64,000 nt of DNA from CAWKOH01 sp963851245 (GTDB taxonomy: Bacteria; Actinomycetota; Acidimicrobiia; Acidimicrobiales; Palsa-688): contig CAWKOH010000007.1 in the NCBI GenBank assembly GCA_963851245.1, forward strand, positions 124,001-188,000, given 5' to 3'. How positions within the stretch are numbered: the first letter of the stretch is position 1; each line of letters begins with the position of its first letter. A model generated the notes under the pieces. The model worked only from the letters and a program-made list of their open reading frames with translations. It did not search any database and was not told the origin of the DNA. The translations under genes and the position numbers were made by a program. Positions 34,282 through 43,081 of this stretch are shown here, piece after piece.

Positions 34282-35876
34282 TCAGACGGGCGGTCGCTCG
34301 TCTGCCATCTCCCGGAGCTTGATCTTGAGAATCTTGTCCAAGGTCCCTGTCGGGAAGTCGTCCACGAAGTAGACGGCTCGCGGCACTTTGAAGTCGGCCA
34401 GCCGCGTTCTGCAACTCTCCTGGATGGATGTTTCGAGGACGTCGTCATCCGGGGCCTCCGCCGCTTTGACGACGAACGCCACGACCACCTCGCTGAGAAA
34501 GTCGTGCTTCTTACCCACGACCGCGACTCTGGCCACGCCTGGGACGGCCATGACCGCGTCCTCCACCTCGCGGGCCGACACGTTCTCCCCCCGACCTTCA
34601 GAAGGTCCTTGTCGCGCTCCTGGTAGAAGACGTTGCCGCCCGGCCCCTGGCGGACCATGTCGCCGGTCTTGAACCATCCGTCCTGGAATGACTTCTCGTT
34701 GGCTTCCGCGTTGTCGAAGTACTCGAGAAAAAGCTGCACCCCTCTGGTTCCCCGGACCCAAAGCTCGCCGGTCTCGCCCTCGCCGCACAGACGACCGGTC
34801 TCCTTGTCCACGACGGCGATGTCGTAACCAGGCGTCACCCGGCCCATCGATCCCCGGGCGAGCGGTTCGGACGGCTTGCCGCTGATGGCGTGGGTGACGG
34901 TTTCGGTCATGCCATAGGCGGCGTACACCTGGATGGAGAACTGCTTGTCCCAGTCCGGCATGATGGCTCCGAAGACCCCGACGCGAAGCGGCGTTTCGGG
35001 GCGGTCGGGCGCCATGAACGCCGGAATGCAGAACGGCATGAACGAGATGTGCGTGACCCGATTGCGGGCCACCACCTCCCAGAACCGGCTGGTCGACCAC
35101 TTCGGCATCAGGACCGCGGTGGCTCCAACACCGAGCACAGAGAAGAACGACCAGCTCTGAGCGTTGGTGTGAAAAAAAGGCAGGAATATCAGATACCGGT
35201 CATCGGGTCCCAGATCGATATTGCGTGGCCCCGTCCGGGCCGCCCACATGGCGTTGGCATGGGTGTGTACCACGGCTTTCGGCTTGCTGGTGGTACCGGA
35301 GGTGAACATGATGCCGAACGGCAGCATCGGCTCTATCTCGCGTCCGGCCCATTCCTCGCCACCGTCGGAGAGCGATCCGAACGTATCCAGGCCGTGCTCA
35401 AGCTGCCCGGCGTCGGCGGGGTCGCCGCTGTTGTCCTCCGTGACCGCGATCCACTTCAGGGCCGGCCCTGCCTCGGCGACCATGGTCGCGTACTGCGGCT
35501 GGGTTATAGCGGCCACGCACTGGGCCTTGTCGACGAAGAACGCGATCTCGGCCGTCACCGATTTGGTGTTGGTGGTGACCCCCACGGCTCCCACAGTGGC
35601 GCAGGCCAGCCAGGCCACTACCAGTTCCGGGCAGTTGTCGGCGTGCAGCAGGACCTTGTCACCTCTTGCCACCCCGCGCTTGCTCAGTCCCGCGGCCAGG
35701 CGCCAGACATCGTCCCGCAGCTGCCGGTATGTCCACTGGCCCCGGGTGCCAGACGGGGGATCCCACACCAGGGCCGGATGGTCGGGCCGTCGGGCGGCCC
35801 ACTGATCGAGGAGCCAGGGGATGTCCTGCCCGTGCATTTGCAGGCGTTCCAGGGCTTCGGTCGAGAGTGCTGCCAT
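34282..35876 (-). pseudogene. Acyl-CoA ligase (class I adenylate-forming), one frameshift at a C/G run
   Basis: From ATG 35876: WTYRQLRDDVWRLAAGLSKR, the P-loop FTSGTTSKPKAVVHTHANAM, YAAYGMTETVTHAISGKPSE and the hinge DGWFKTGDMVRQG and KDLLKVGG. At 34587-34592 a run of six C (G on the coding strand) is one base short and the frame breaks. The next frame continues ENVSAREVEDAVMAVPGVAR to LADFKVPRAVYFVDD and GTLDKILKIKL (catalytic Lys), ending at 34282. It is close to caiC/long-chain ligases; the substrate is unknown. It may be functional if the indel is a consensus error. Confidence 0.82.
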
Positions 35877-35897
35877 GGTGTCCCTTCCAGATAAAGG

Positions 35898-35912
35898 CGT
35901 CAGCGATTGACG
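35898..35912. promoter_or_regulatory. Weak candidate operator: CGTCA-N5-TGACG palindrome
   Basis: CGTCAGCGATTGACG is a perfect 5-bp inverted repeat between the divergent ligase (start 35876) and PPOX gene (start 35991). It contains CGATTGAC, the complement of the GTCAATCG core of family A, but the flanks differ. Confidence 0.3.
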
Positions 35913-35990
35913 CGCACTCTAGCGACACCTCGGTTCGCTCACCTGTCCCCGGGGAGGTCGCATGTTCGCCGCCCCGATATCGTGTCGGCC

Positions 35991-36509
35991 ATGGGTACGA
36001 ATCAACGCGCCATGATCCGCATGACCGACGACGAGGTGAGGTCCTTCCTGGAGCACAGCCGGACGGCCACCATGGCGACCACCGGACCGGGTGGTTTCCC
36101 GCATCTCGTGGCCATGTGGTACGGCCTACTCGACGGGAGGGTCTGCTTCGAGACGAAGACCAAATCCCAGAAGGTACAGAATCTCCGCCGGGACCCCCGC
36201 ATCGCGTGCATGGTCGAAGGGGGCCAGACCTACGACGAACTGCGCGGGGTCTCCATCGAGGGGAGGGCGACCATTATCGATGACCTCGAGAGCGACAGCT
36301 ACTGGGCGGCCGGGGTCAGCCTGTTCGAGCGGTACACCGGGCCCTACACCGACGAGATGCGGCCGTTCGTCGAGACCATGATGAACAAGCGAGTTGTGGT
36401 TGTGGTCGAACCCGAGCGGACCCGATCGTGGGATCACCGGAAGCTCGGGATGGCGAAGATGCAGGTGGGGGGCTCAACCGCCGCCTTTCTGGCGGCCGGG
36501 CCGGTCTGA
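35991..36509 (+). CDS. PPOX-class flavin/F420 oxidoreductase
   Basis: 172 residues from ATG 35991: MTDDEVRSFLEHSRTATMAT, then GGFPHLVAMWYGLLDGRVCF and TKSQKVQNLRRDPRIACMVE. This is the canonical opening of actinobacterial F420-dependent PPOX proteins. The C-terminus YDELRGVSIEGRATIIDDLE completes the barrel. It sits just upstream of the amidohydrolase promoter, whose -35 lies 7 bases after its stop. Confidence 0.85.
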   Translation: MGTNQRAMIRMTDDEVRSFLEHSRTATMATTGPGGFPHLVAMWYGLLDGRVCFETKTKSQKVQNLRRDPRIACMVEGGQTYDELRGVSIEGRATIIDDLESDSYWAAGVSLFERYTGPYTDEMRPFVETMMNKRVVVVVEPERTRSWDHRKLGMAKMQVGGSTAAFLAAGPV

Positions 36510-36515
36510 CCTTCC

Positions 36516-36544
36516 TTGACAAAACTAGAGTCAGACTCCAAAAT
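36516..36544 (+). promoter_or_regulatory. Promoter with embedded family B operator, copy 2
   Basis: TTGACA (36516-36521), a 17-base spacer, then CAAAAT (36539-36544). The operator TAGAGTCAGACTCCA (36526-36540) fills the spacer; its core GAGTC-A-GACTC is a perfect palindrome. Bound repressor would exclude RNA polymerase. It drives the amidohydrolase at 36575, which has GGAGGTG 10 bases before its ATG. Confidence 0.6.
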
Positions 36545-36574
36545 ATTGGGACCCAACTGGAGGTGTGAGTAGCC

Positions 36575-37768
36575 ATGGGCGATCTGGGGTTCAGAGCTTT
36601 CGATTGCGACAACCATTACTACGAGGCAGAAGACGCCTTTACCCGCTACATGGATCCCGAGTTCAGAAAGCGGGGCATGCAATGGGGCTTGATCGACGGC
36701 AAGAAGCGGCTTCTAGTCGGCGGCAAGGTCAACCGCTTCATCCCCAATCCGCTCTGGGACCCGATCTCCAAGCCCGGCGCCCTGGACGAGTACTTCCGCG
36801 GCCGCAACCCCAAGGGGGCCGGGACGAGGGAGCTTTTCGGTGACCTCGACCCGCTGGCCGACCATCCCGAGTATCAGGACCGCGACGCCCGGCTGGCGCT
36901 GATGGACAAGCAGGGGCTGGAGGGCGCCATCTTCCTGCCCACCCTCGGCGTCGGCATGGAGCAATCGCTTCGCCGCGACGTTCCTGCTCTGATGGCCGCC
37001 TTTCACGCCTTCAACCGCTGGATGGACGAAGACTGGGGCTTCGCTTACAAGGAGCGCATATTCGCGGCGCCCTACATGACCCTCGTGGATCCTGACAATG
37101 CCGTTCGGGAGCTCGAGTGGGTGCTTGAGCGTGACGCCCGTTTCGTCGTGATGGTACCGGGACCGGTAGTGGCCAATGGCGTGGGCCGCTCGCCCGCCGA
37201 TCCCGTGTTCGATCCGTTCTGGTCGTTGGTCAACGAGTCGGGGATCACGGCCTGCTATCACGGCGGTGACAGCTTCTACTCGAGCTACCTCTCAGATTGG
37301 GGCGAACCAACCGAAAGCGAAGCCTTTCGGCAGAACCCCTTCCGGTCCATCAACTCCGCCAACGGAACCCAGGACACCTTCGCCAATCTTCTCGCCCACG
37401 GTTTGTTCCATCGCTTCACCAACCTGCGATTGGCGTCGATCGAGACCGGTTCGGACTGGGTGTTCCACCTGTTCGAGAAGCTCACCAAGTCCTACGGCCA
37501 GACACCTCACCTGTACCCCGAGGATCCCCGTGAGACTTTCAAACGCCACGTGTGGGTGTCGCCCTTCTACGAGGATCAGCTGGGCCGGCTCCGGGAGATG
37601 CTCGGCGCCGATCATCTCCTGATGGGCTCCGACTATCCCCACGCCGAAGGGCTGGCCGATCCGGTTTCCTACATCAAGGATCTGCGCAACTTCAACTATC
37701 CCGACGACGACTGTGAGCTGGTGATGCGGACCAACGGCCTTTTCCTTTCCCGTCGCCGGGCCGCCTGA
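36575..37768 (+). CDS. Amidohydrolase-2 family protein
   Basis: 397 residues. The N-terminus has FDCDNHYYEAEDAF (Asp-x-Asn-His replacing DxH), the middle DFGxx-type metal His in ITACYHGGDSFYSS, LRLASIETGSDWVFHLFEKL and the catalytic-Asp motif LLMGSDYPHAEGLADPVSYI. The barrel is complete, but the first metal motif is altered, so mono-metal or modified metal binding is expected. The substrate is unknown. First gene of the run 36575-40383. Confidence 0.85.
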   Translation: MGDLGFRAFDCDNHYYEAEDAFTRYMDPEFRKRGMQWGLIDGKKRLLVGGKVNRFIPNPLWDPISKPGALDEYFRGRNPKGAGTRELFGDLDPLADHPEYQDRDARLALMDKQGLEGAIFLPTLGVGMEQSLRRDVPALMAAFHAFNRWMDEDWGFAYKERIFAAPYMTLVDPDNAVRELEWVLERDARFVVMVPGPVVANGVGRSPADPVFDPFWSLVNESGITACYHGGDSFYSSYLSDWGEPTESEAFRQNPFRSINSANGTQDTFANLLAHGLFHRFTNLRLASIETGSDWVFHLFEKLTKSYGQTPHLYPEDPRETFKRHVWVSPFYEDQLGRLREMLGADHLLMGSDYPHAEGLADPVSYIKDLRNFNYPDDDCELVMRTNGLFLSRRRAA

Positions 37769-37795
37769 GCCGGCACGAGAGGAGCGAGCACCAAA

Positions 37796-38674
37796 GTGGG
37801 TTTCCCTGCGGGCATCGGGATAGTCGACACCATGATCGGCTTCCCTCATGGTGACATGAAGCAGACCTACGCCTTCATCACCAAGCAGACCAAGGATCGC
37901 CAGTCGACCGAAGAGTTCGAGTTCCCGGTCGAGTACATGTTCAAGCAGGTGCCCGACAAAGACCTGGTTGACAGCGCCGATCCGGTCGGGGTGACTCTGA
38001 GCGAAATGGACCGATGGGGCATCGAGTTGGCTCTGATCGGGGTCGGTGGTGAAGGCGGGAGTGGTGAAGAGGCCCTCAAGCGCTACCCCGACCGCTTCAT
38101 CCCGTCCGCCTCCTGCGAACCGAATGACGGCATGGAGGGGATCCGCAAGCTGGTGCGCCTCTACGAGACCTACGGCATTCGGGCCGTCGGTGCCTTCCCG
38201 GCGGGGACCTTTCCCCAGGTCGCCATCAACGACAAGAAGATGTACCCGGTCTATGCCAAGTGCGTGGAGCTCGGCATACCCATCTTCTGCACCGCCGGCG
38301 TGCCCGGGCCCCGCCTCAAGTTCGAGCCTCAGCGGGTGGAGCTGATTGACGAGGTTATGTACGACTTCCCCGACCTGGTGTTCGTCACCCGGCACGGGTG
38401 CGAGCCGTGGGCCGACCTGGCCGTCAAGCTCATGCTGAAGTGGCCGGGTCTCCACTTCTCCACCAGCGCATTCGCGCCCCGTTACTACCCCAAGGCCGTG
38501 ATCGACTACGCCAACTCGAGGGGCGCCGACAAGGTGATCTACGGCGGCTACTTTCCGATGGGCCTCTCCCTGCAGCGGATCATGACCGAGATGGAGAACG
38601 TCCCGTTCCGGGACGACGTCTGGCCGAAGTTCCTGAGGGGCAACGCTTTACGGGTTCTCGGTATCGACAAGTAG
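37796..38674 (+). CDS. Amidohydrolase-2 family protein, short
   Basis: 292 residues from the GTG at 37796 (GAGAGGAGCG upstream). It opens GIGIVDTMIGFPHGDMKQTY with no DxH, then LSEMDRWGIELALIGVGGEG, RFIPSASCEPNDGMEG and FVTRHGCEPWADLAVKLMLK. Instead of a GSDxP motif it ends KVIYGGYFPMGLSLQRIMTE. Metal ligands are therefore largely missing: a divergent and possibly non-hydrolytic member. It starts 28 bases after the preceding amidohydrolase and 9 bases before the ligase. Confidence 0.8.
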   Translation: MGFPAGIGIVDTMIGFPHGDMKQTYAFITKQTKDRQSTEEFEFPVEYMFKQVPDKDLVDSADPVGVTLSEMDRWGIELALIGVGGEGGSGEEALKRYPDRFIPSASCEPNDGMEGIRKLVRLYETYGIRAVGAFPAGTFPQVAINDKKMYPVYAKCVELGIPIFCTAGVPGPRLKFEPQRVELIDEVMYDFPDLVFVTRHGCEPWADLAVKLMLKWPGLHFSTSAFAPRYYPKAVIDYANSRGADKVIYGGYFPMGLSLQRIMTEMENVPFRDDVWPKFLRGNALRVLGIDK

Positions 38675-38682
38675 AGGCCGGC

Positions 38683-40383
38683 GTGCTGACGTGGCCGGAT
38701 CCGGGTCTACCGGAGGAGATCCGACTCGCGCTCGTGGGTCCGGGGGCGCCCTACGAGCTGGTCGAGGAGGACGTCCTGGGTGCTCGGCTCCAGGTGTTCC
38801 ACTACCGGCCGCGGAGCATGGGGCAGGTCCTTCTCGGCGGCGTCGAGCGCTTCGGGGACCGCCCCTACGTCGTCTTTCCGGACCGGACCCTGACCTTCGA
38901 GTCGGTCATCGGCCCGGTGGCCGCGGTCGCGCACGGCCTGCGCCACAAGTACGGAGTCGAGAAGGGCGATCGGGTGGCGATCGTCTCCGCCAACCGGGTC
39001 GAGTACGTCCTGACGTACTGGGCGGTTACGGCGTTGGGAGCGGTCACGGTCGCCCTCAACGGTTGGTGGACCGGTCCCGAGATGGCCTACGCCCTGGAGC
39101 TGACGCAGCCCAAATTGTTGATCGGAGACCACCGCCGGCTGGACCGGCTCTCCGGGCTCGACCTGCGCGGCCTTCCGGTGGTCGTCATCGAGGACGGCTT
39201 CTCGGCGTTGGAAGCGTCGGGATCCGGAGCAGAATGGCCCGAAGCCGACATCGACGAGGATGACCCCTACGTAATCCTCTTCACCAGCGGGACCACAGGC
39301 CGTCCCAAGGGCGCGGTCCTCTCGCACCGCGGCAACGTCCAGTTCGGGCTCTCCACCGAGCTCAGGGCGGCGGAGATGCAGGCGGTGGCGGCGGCTGCGG
39401 GAGCACCGCCGGCGGCGTCCAGCCACTCTCGTTCCATCGCCACGGCCCCGATGTTTCATGTCGGCGGCCTCACCTGCACGCTGGCGATGTGTCCGCGCAC
39501 CGGCGTCACCATGATCTACCCGCCCCCCGGTCGCTGGACGGAGGAGACCCACCTGCGCCTCACGGAGGAGCATCAAGCGTCCGCGTGGTCTCTCGTTCCC
39601 ACCCAGCTGTGGCGCTTACTGGACTGGCCGGACCTCGACAAATACGACCTGTCGTCCCTTCGCCGGGTTGCGGGGGGCAGCGCGGTGTGGCCGCCGGAGT
39701 TGCTCCAGCGGCTCGAGAAGAAGCTGCCCTGGGTCCGGCCCGGGCTGAGCCTCGGCTTCGGGATGACGGAGACCAGCGGCTTCGGTACCACCCTCTCGAC
39801 CGCGGCGAGCTACATCCATCCCGACTCGATAGGGCAGGTGGCACCGACCATGCAGCTCGAAATCCGCGAACCGGTGACCCGCCAGCCCTGTCCCGACGGT
39901 GAGGTCGGCGAGATCGCTTTTCGCAGCGCAGGCAACTTCCTCGGCTATTGGGACAACCCCGAGGCCACAGCCGAGGCGTTCGACCCCGACCGCTGGTACC
40001 ACACCGGGGACTACGGCCATGTCAAAGAGGGCTTCATCTACCTGGAGGGCCGCCGGAGCGACCTCATTATCAGAGGTGGAGAGAACATCTATCCCGTCGA
40101 GATCGAGAACCGTCTCGTGGAGAACCCTGCCGTCGCCGAGGTCGCCGTGGTCGGAGTGGACCACCCCACCCTGGGCCAGGAGGTAAAGGCCTACGTGGTG
40201 GTGCGGGACGCCGGCGAGTTGAGCACCGAAGAGGTCAAGGAGTGGTGTGCGGCGGCGCTTGCCCCCTTCAAGGTTCCGGCTCAGGTCGAGTTCATCGCCG
40301 AGCTACCTCACAACGCCACCGGCAAGGTGGTCAAGCATCTCATCGGAAGGTCCCCGGCCGAGAGCGATTTCGTGGAGGAGTAA
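38683..40383 (+). CDS. AMP-forming acyl-CoA synthetase (class I adenylate-forming)
   Basis: 566 residues from the GTG at 38683. Motifs: VILFTSGTTGRPKGAVLSHR (P-loop), LGFGMTETSGFGTTL (A5), WYHTGDYGHVKEGFIYLEGR (A7/A8 hinge), DLIIRGGENIYPVEIENRLV and the C-terminal catalytic Lys in PHNATGKVVKHLIGR. It activates a carboxylic acid to its CoA thioester. It is co-directional with two amidohydrolases upstream and one downstream and is probably part of the same pathway. Confidence 0.9.
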   Translation: MLTWPDPGLPEEIRLALVGPGAPYELVEEDVLGARLQVFHYRPRSMGQVLLGGVERFGDRPYVVFPDRTLTFESVIGPVAAVAHGLRHKYGVEKGDRVAIVSANRVEYVLTYWAVTALGAVTVALNGWWTGPEMAYALELTQPKLLIGDHRRLDRLSGLDLRGLPVVVIEDGFSALEASGSGAEWPEADIDEDDPYVILFTSGTTGRPKGAVLSHRGNVQFGLSTELRAAEMQAVAAAAGAPPAASSHSRSIATAPMFHVGGLTCTLAMCPRTGVTMIYPPPGRWTEETHLRLTEEHQASAWSLVPTQLWRLLDWPDLDKYDLSSLRRVAGGSAVWPPELLQRLEKKLPWVRPGLSLGFGMTETSGFGTTLSTAASYIHPDSIGQVAPTMQLEIREPVTRQPCPDGEVGEIAFRSAGNFLGYWDNPEATAEAFDPDRWYHTGDYGHVKEGFIYLEGRRSDLIIRGGENIYPVEIENRLVENPAVAEVAVVGVDHPTLGQEVKAYVVVRDAGELSTEEVKEWCAAALAPFKVPAQVEFIAELPHNATGKVVKHLIGRSPAESDFVEE

Positions 40384-40463
40384 AGGCGTTTCTGGAATGC
40401 GATTTCGGTTCCGGGCCGGGGCTGGCGGATAGCTCTCCGATATCGCCCGGTTTGTGTCTCGCC

Positions 40464-40492
40464 TTGACAAATAGAATCAGACTCCATAACTT
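40464..40492 (+). promoter_or_regulatory. Promoter with embedded family B operator, copy 3; leaderless start
   Basis: TTGACA (40464-40469), 17-base spacer, TAACTT (40487-40492). TAGAATCAGACTCCA (40472-40486) fills the spacer. The amidohydrolase ATG is at 40499, only 7 bases past the -10 element, so the transcript should begin at or within a base or two of the start codon. Confidence 0.6.
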
Positions 40493-40498
40493 GGTAAC

Positions 40499-41737
40499 AT
40501 GACTACGGGTAACGCCACGATCGATCGAGCCGACGGGCACTACACCATCATCACCGCCGACAGCCACGCCGGCGGGAGCCACGCCTCGTATCGCGACTAC
40601 CTGGATCCGGCGTACTTGGAGGACTTCGACGCCTGGCGGAACAAGTACCGCAACCCCTTCAAGGACCTTGGCGATCAGCGCCGGTACCGCAACTGGGACA
40701 ACGAGATGCGCAACGGCCAGCAGGAAGCGGACGGGATCGTCGGGGAGGTGATCTTCCCGAACACCGTTCCACCGTTCTTCCCCAGCTTCGTCCTCTTCGC
40801 TCCGCCTCCCAAGCCGGAGGACTACGAGCATCGCCTGGCCGGGATCCGGGCCCACAACCGCTGGTTGGTCGATTTCTGCGGGGAGTTCCCTGAGCAGCGG
40901 GCCGGTATCGGCCAGATCTTCCTCAATGACATCGACGATGCCATCGATGACGTCAAGTGGATCAAGGAGCACAACCTGCGGGGCGGGTTGCTGCTGCCCA
41001 ACATCCCGCCCGACGTGAAGTGGGTCAAGCCCGTCTACGACCCCGAGTACGACCGCCTGTGGGAGGTGATTCAGGACCTGGAGGTGCCGATCAACGTCCA
41101 TGGCGGCACCGGCGCTCCTGACTACGGGAACTACCCCTTCTCGATGCTCTTCTATATCAACGAGGTGGGCTTCTACTCCCAACGCCCGCTGGTGTCCTTC
41201 ATCCTGGGCGGGATCTTCGAACGCTTCCCGCGCTTGAAGTTCGTCATCACCGAGGCCGGTTGCGCCTGGGTGCCCCCTCTCTTGAAGCGTCTCGACGACA
41301 CGATCGACAAGATTCGCAAAACGGGCCAGACCGGCGAGATCCGCTACGGCGAGGACGACAAGCTCAACCAGCTGGCCAGCGAGTACTTTGCCCAGAACGT
41401 GTGGATGGGGGTCAGCCAGCCCGGTCCGGCCGACGCCGCCGCCCGCTACCAGATCGGGCTGGACCGCTTCATGTGGGGCTCCGACTACCCGCACGACGAG
41501 GGCACTTACCCCTACACCCGCGAGCACCTGCGCCAGATCTTCCATGGCACCGGGCCGGCCGAGATGCAGAAGATCCTGGCCGAGAACGTGGCCGAGCTGT
41601 ACGACTTCGATCTGGAGAAGCTGGCCCCGCTCGCAGCGGCCCACGGGCCGACTGTGGAAGAGCTAGAGGTCGCGCTCGACCGGCTTCCCGACGAGCCGAA
41701 CGAGGCCCTGCTCAAAGGGGTCGGGAGCCGGGTCTAG
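40499..41737 (+). CDS. Amidohydrolase-2 family metal-dependent hydrolase/decarboxylase
   Basis: 412 residues. TIITADSHAGGSHASYRDYL (DxH), GLLLPNIPPDVKWVKPVYDP, VPINVHGGTGAPDYGNYPFS (metal His), FVITEAGCAWVPPLLKRLDD and FMWGSDYPHDEGTYPYTREH (catalytic Asp) are all in place, so this looks catalytically complete. It belongs to the same branch as the protein at 6319 by its ExxxGCxW segment. Its leaderless promoter carries the family B operator. Confidence 0.88.
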   Translation: MTTGNATIDRADGHYTIITADSHAGGSHASYRDYLDPAYLEDFDAWRNKYRNPFKDLGDQRRYRNWDNEMRNGQQEADGIVGEVIFPNTVPPFFPSFVLFAPPPKPEDYEHRLAGIRAHNRWLVDFCGEFPEQRAGIGQIFLNDIDDAIDDVKWIKEHNLRGGLLLPNIPPDVKWVKPVYDPEYDRLWEVIQDLEVPINVHGGTGAPDYGNYPFSMLFYINEVGFYSQRPLVSFILGGIFERFPRLKFVITEAGCAWVPPLLKRLDDTIDKIRKTGQTGEIRYGEDDKLNQLASEYFAQNVWMGVSQPGPADAAARYQIGLDRFMWGSDYPHDEGTYPYTREHLRQIFHGTGPAEMQKILAENVAELYDFDLEKLAPLAAAHGPTVEELEVALDRLPDEPNEALLKGVGSRV

Positions 41738-41806
41738 CCGGCGCCGCCCGGTAGCGCGGCCCCGGCCTGCGGTTGCGCCGGTCCGGGCGGTTTCGGTCCC
41801 CCCCTC

Positions 41807-42250
41807 CTAGGCTGGCGGTACCCGCTCGGGCCACTCCACCGGTTCGATATCCAGGTTGACCACGATGGGTTCTTGGCCGCTGCGAGCAAGGACGCAGCGA
41901 AGTGGGGCCAACGGATCGGCGTTGATCTCCTGATGGGGCACATAGGGCGGGACGAATATGAAGTCTCCGGGGCCGGCGTCGGCAAGGTATTCCAGGTGAT
42001 CGCCCCAACGCATGCGGGCCCTGCCCTCCAGGACGTAGATGACGCTTTCGAGTTCGCCGTGGTGATGCGGGCCCGTAAGCGCGCCCGGCTCCACCGTCAC
42101 AGTGCCGGCCCAGATCGATTTGGCGCCGGTCGTTCCACTCACGGCCGACTGGCGGTGCATGCCCGGCGTTTGAGGTGTGTTCGAATCCAGCCGGTCATGG
42201 GGCACGACATGGATACCGTGGTTGCGCCAGTCGGTTGCTCGATCGGTCAC
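41807..42250 (-). CDS. Cupin-domain protein
   Basis: 147 residues: GPHHHGELESVIYVLEGRAR (cupin motif 1, HxH...E) and GPGDFIFVPPYVPHQEINAD (motif 2 with PxxxPHQ), a full metal-binding cupin. It resembles quercetin-dioxygenase-like or gentisate-type single-domain cupins in size; function unknown. It is transcribed away from the palindrome at 42279. Confidence 0.85.
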   Translation of the reverse strand: MTDRATDWRNHGIHVVPHDRLDSNTPQTPGMHRQSAVSGTTGAKSIWAGTVTVEPGALTGPHHHGELESVIYVLEGRARMRWGDHLEYLADAGPGDFIFVPPYVPHQEINADPLAPLRCVLARSGQEPIVVNLDIEPVEWPERVPPA

Positions 42251-42278
42251 GTTTCGATTCCCCGTTCGGGGCCAGAAC

Positions 42279-42324
42279 TTTGTGTTCAGTACGCGCGCTT
42301 ATATGGCGCGCTACTCAACACAAA
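42279..42324. repeat. 46-base imperfect palindrome (hairpin with GCGCGC core)
   Basis: TTTGTGTT, C, AGTA, C, GCGCGC, 7-base AT-rich loop, GCGCGC, TACT, C, AACACAAA. Eighteen base pairs form around one mismatch and one bulge. It lies between the divergent cupin (start 42250) and molybdopterin gene (start 42458), in sequence of lower GC than its surroundings. Confidence 0.85.
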
Positions 42325-42457
42325 ATAGCGCTTCTGCTCCGAGCTTTTATCGGCCGGCGCCAACCCCTTTCTGTTCACTGGGGCTGCCTGTATTGTGCTC
42401 TTCTGGGCGCAAAAGGCAGATGGTTGAGATCTCCACCGCCGGACCACGCGTAGGAGG

Positions 42458-43078
42458 ATGAGGGTGGCCAAATTCACCAGGGGCTTTCTGGGCCGAGGCA
42501 CGGCCGGGGCCAGGGATCCCCGGCTTCCGCCCGGCCAGTATGACGTGGGTCGCGATTGGCCGGTTCTGACTGCTGAACCGACTCCCAACCTGGAGACTGC
42601 AGCATGGACGTTCCGGGTCGAAGGTCTGGTGGCGCAGCCTACGACCTGGACCTGGGACCAGATCCACGGAGTGCCGGCCTCCGCCTACGACGGAGATATT
42701 CATTGCGTGACCACGTGGTCGAAGCTCGGTATCAGCTTCCAGGGGGTGTCGGTCGATGACCTCCTGTCTGCGGCAATGCCCTCGGACCAGGCCACCCACA
42801 TCCTGGCCTTCTCGCACACGGGGTACACCACCAATCTGCCCCTCCCGGACGTAACGGGGGGCCGGGCCTGGGTGGTGTGGAACGTGGACGGGCAACCCCT
42901 TCCCCGCGAGCACGGTGGCCCGGCTCGCTTGCTGGTGCCGCACCTGTACTTCTGGAAGAGCGCCAAATGGATCGCCGGGCTTCGGGTCCTCGACCACGAC
43001 GAGCCCGGTTTCTGGGAACAGAACGGCTATCACGACCGTGGCGACCCCTGGCTAGAGCAGCGTTATCAGGGCGACTGA
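42458..43078 (+). CDS. Sulfite-oxidase-type molybdopterin-dependent oxidoreductase
   Basis: 206 residues: RDWPVLTAEPTPNLETAAWT, then GDIHCVTTWSKLGISFQGVS with the molybdenum-ligand Cys and LVPHLYFWKSAKWIAGLRVL. It is a short, single-domain member (YedY/MsrP-like core) with no signal peptide or dimerisation domain, so it is probably cytosolic. It is followed after 3 bases by an FAD reductase that likely feeds it electrons. Confidence 0.88.
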   Translation: MRVAKFTRGFLGRGTAGARDPRLPPGQYDVGRDWPVLTAEPTPNLETAAWTFRVEGLVAQPTTWTWDQIHGVPASAYDGDIHCVTTWSKLGISFQGVSVDDLLSAAMPSDQATHILAFSHTGYTTNLPLPDVTGGRAWVVWNVDGQPLPREHGGPARLLVPHLYFWKSAKWIAGLRVLDHDEPGFWEQNGYHDRGDPWLEQRYQGD

Positions 43079-43081
43079 CGG

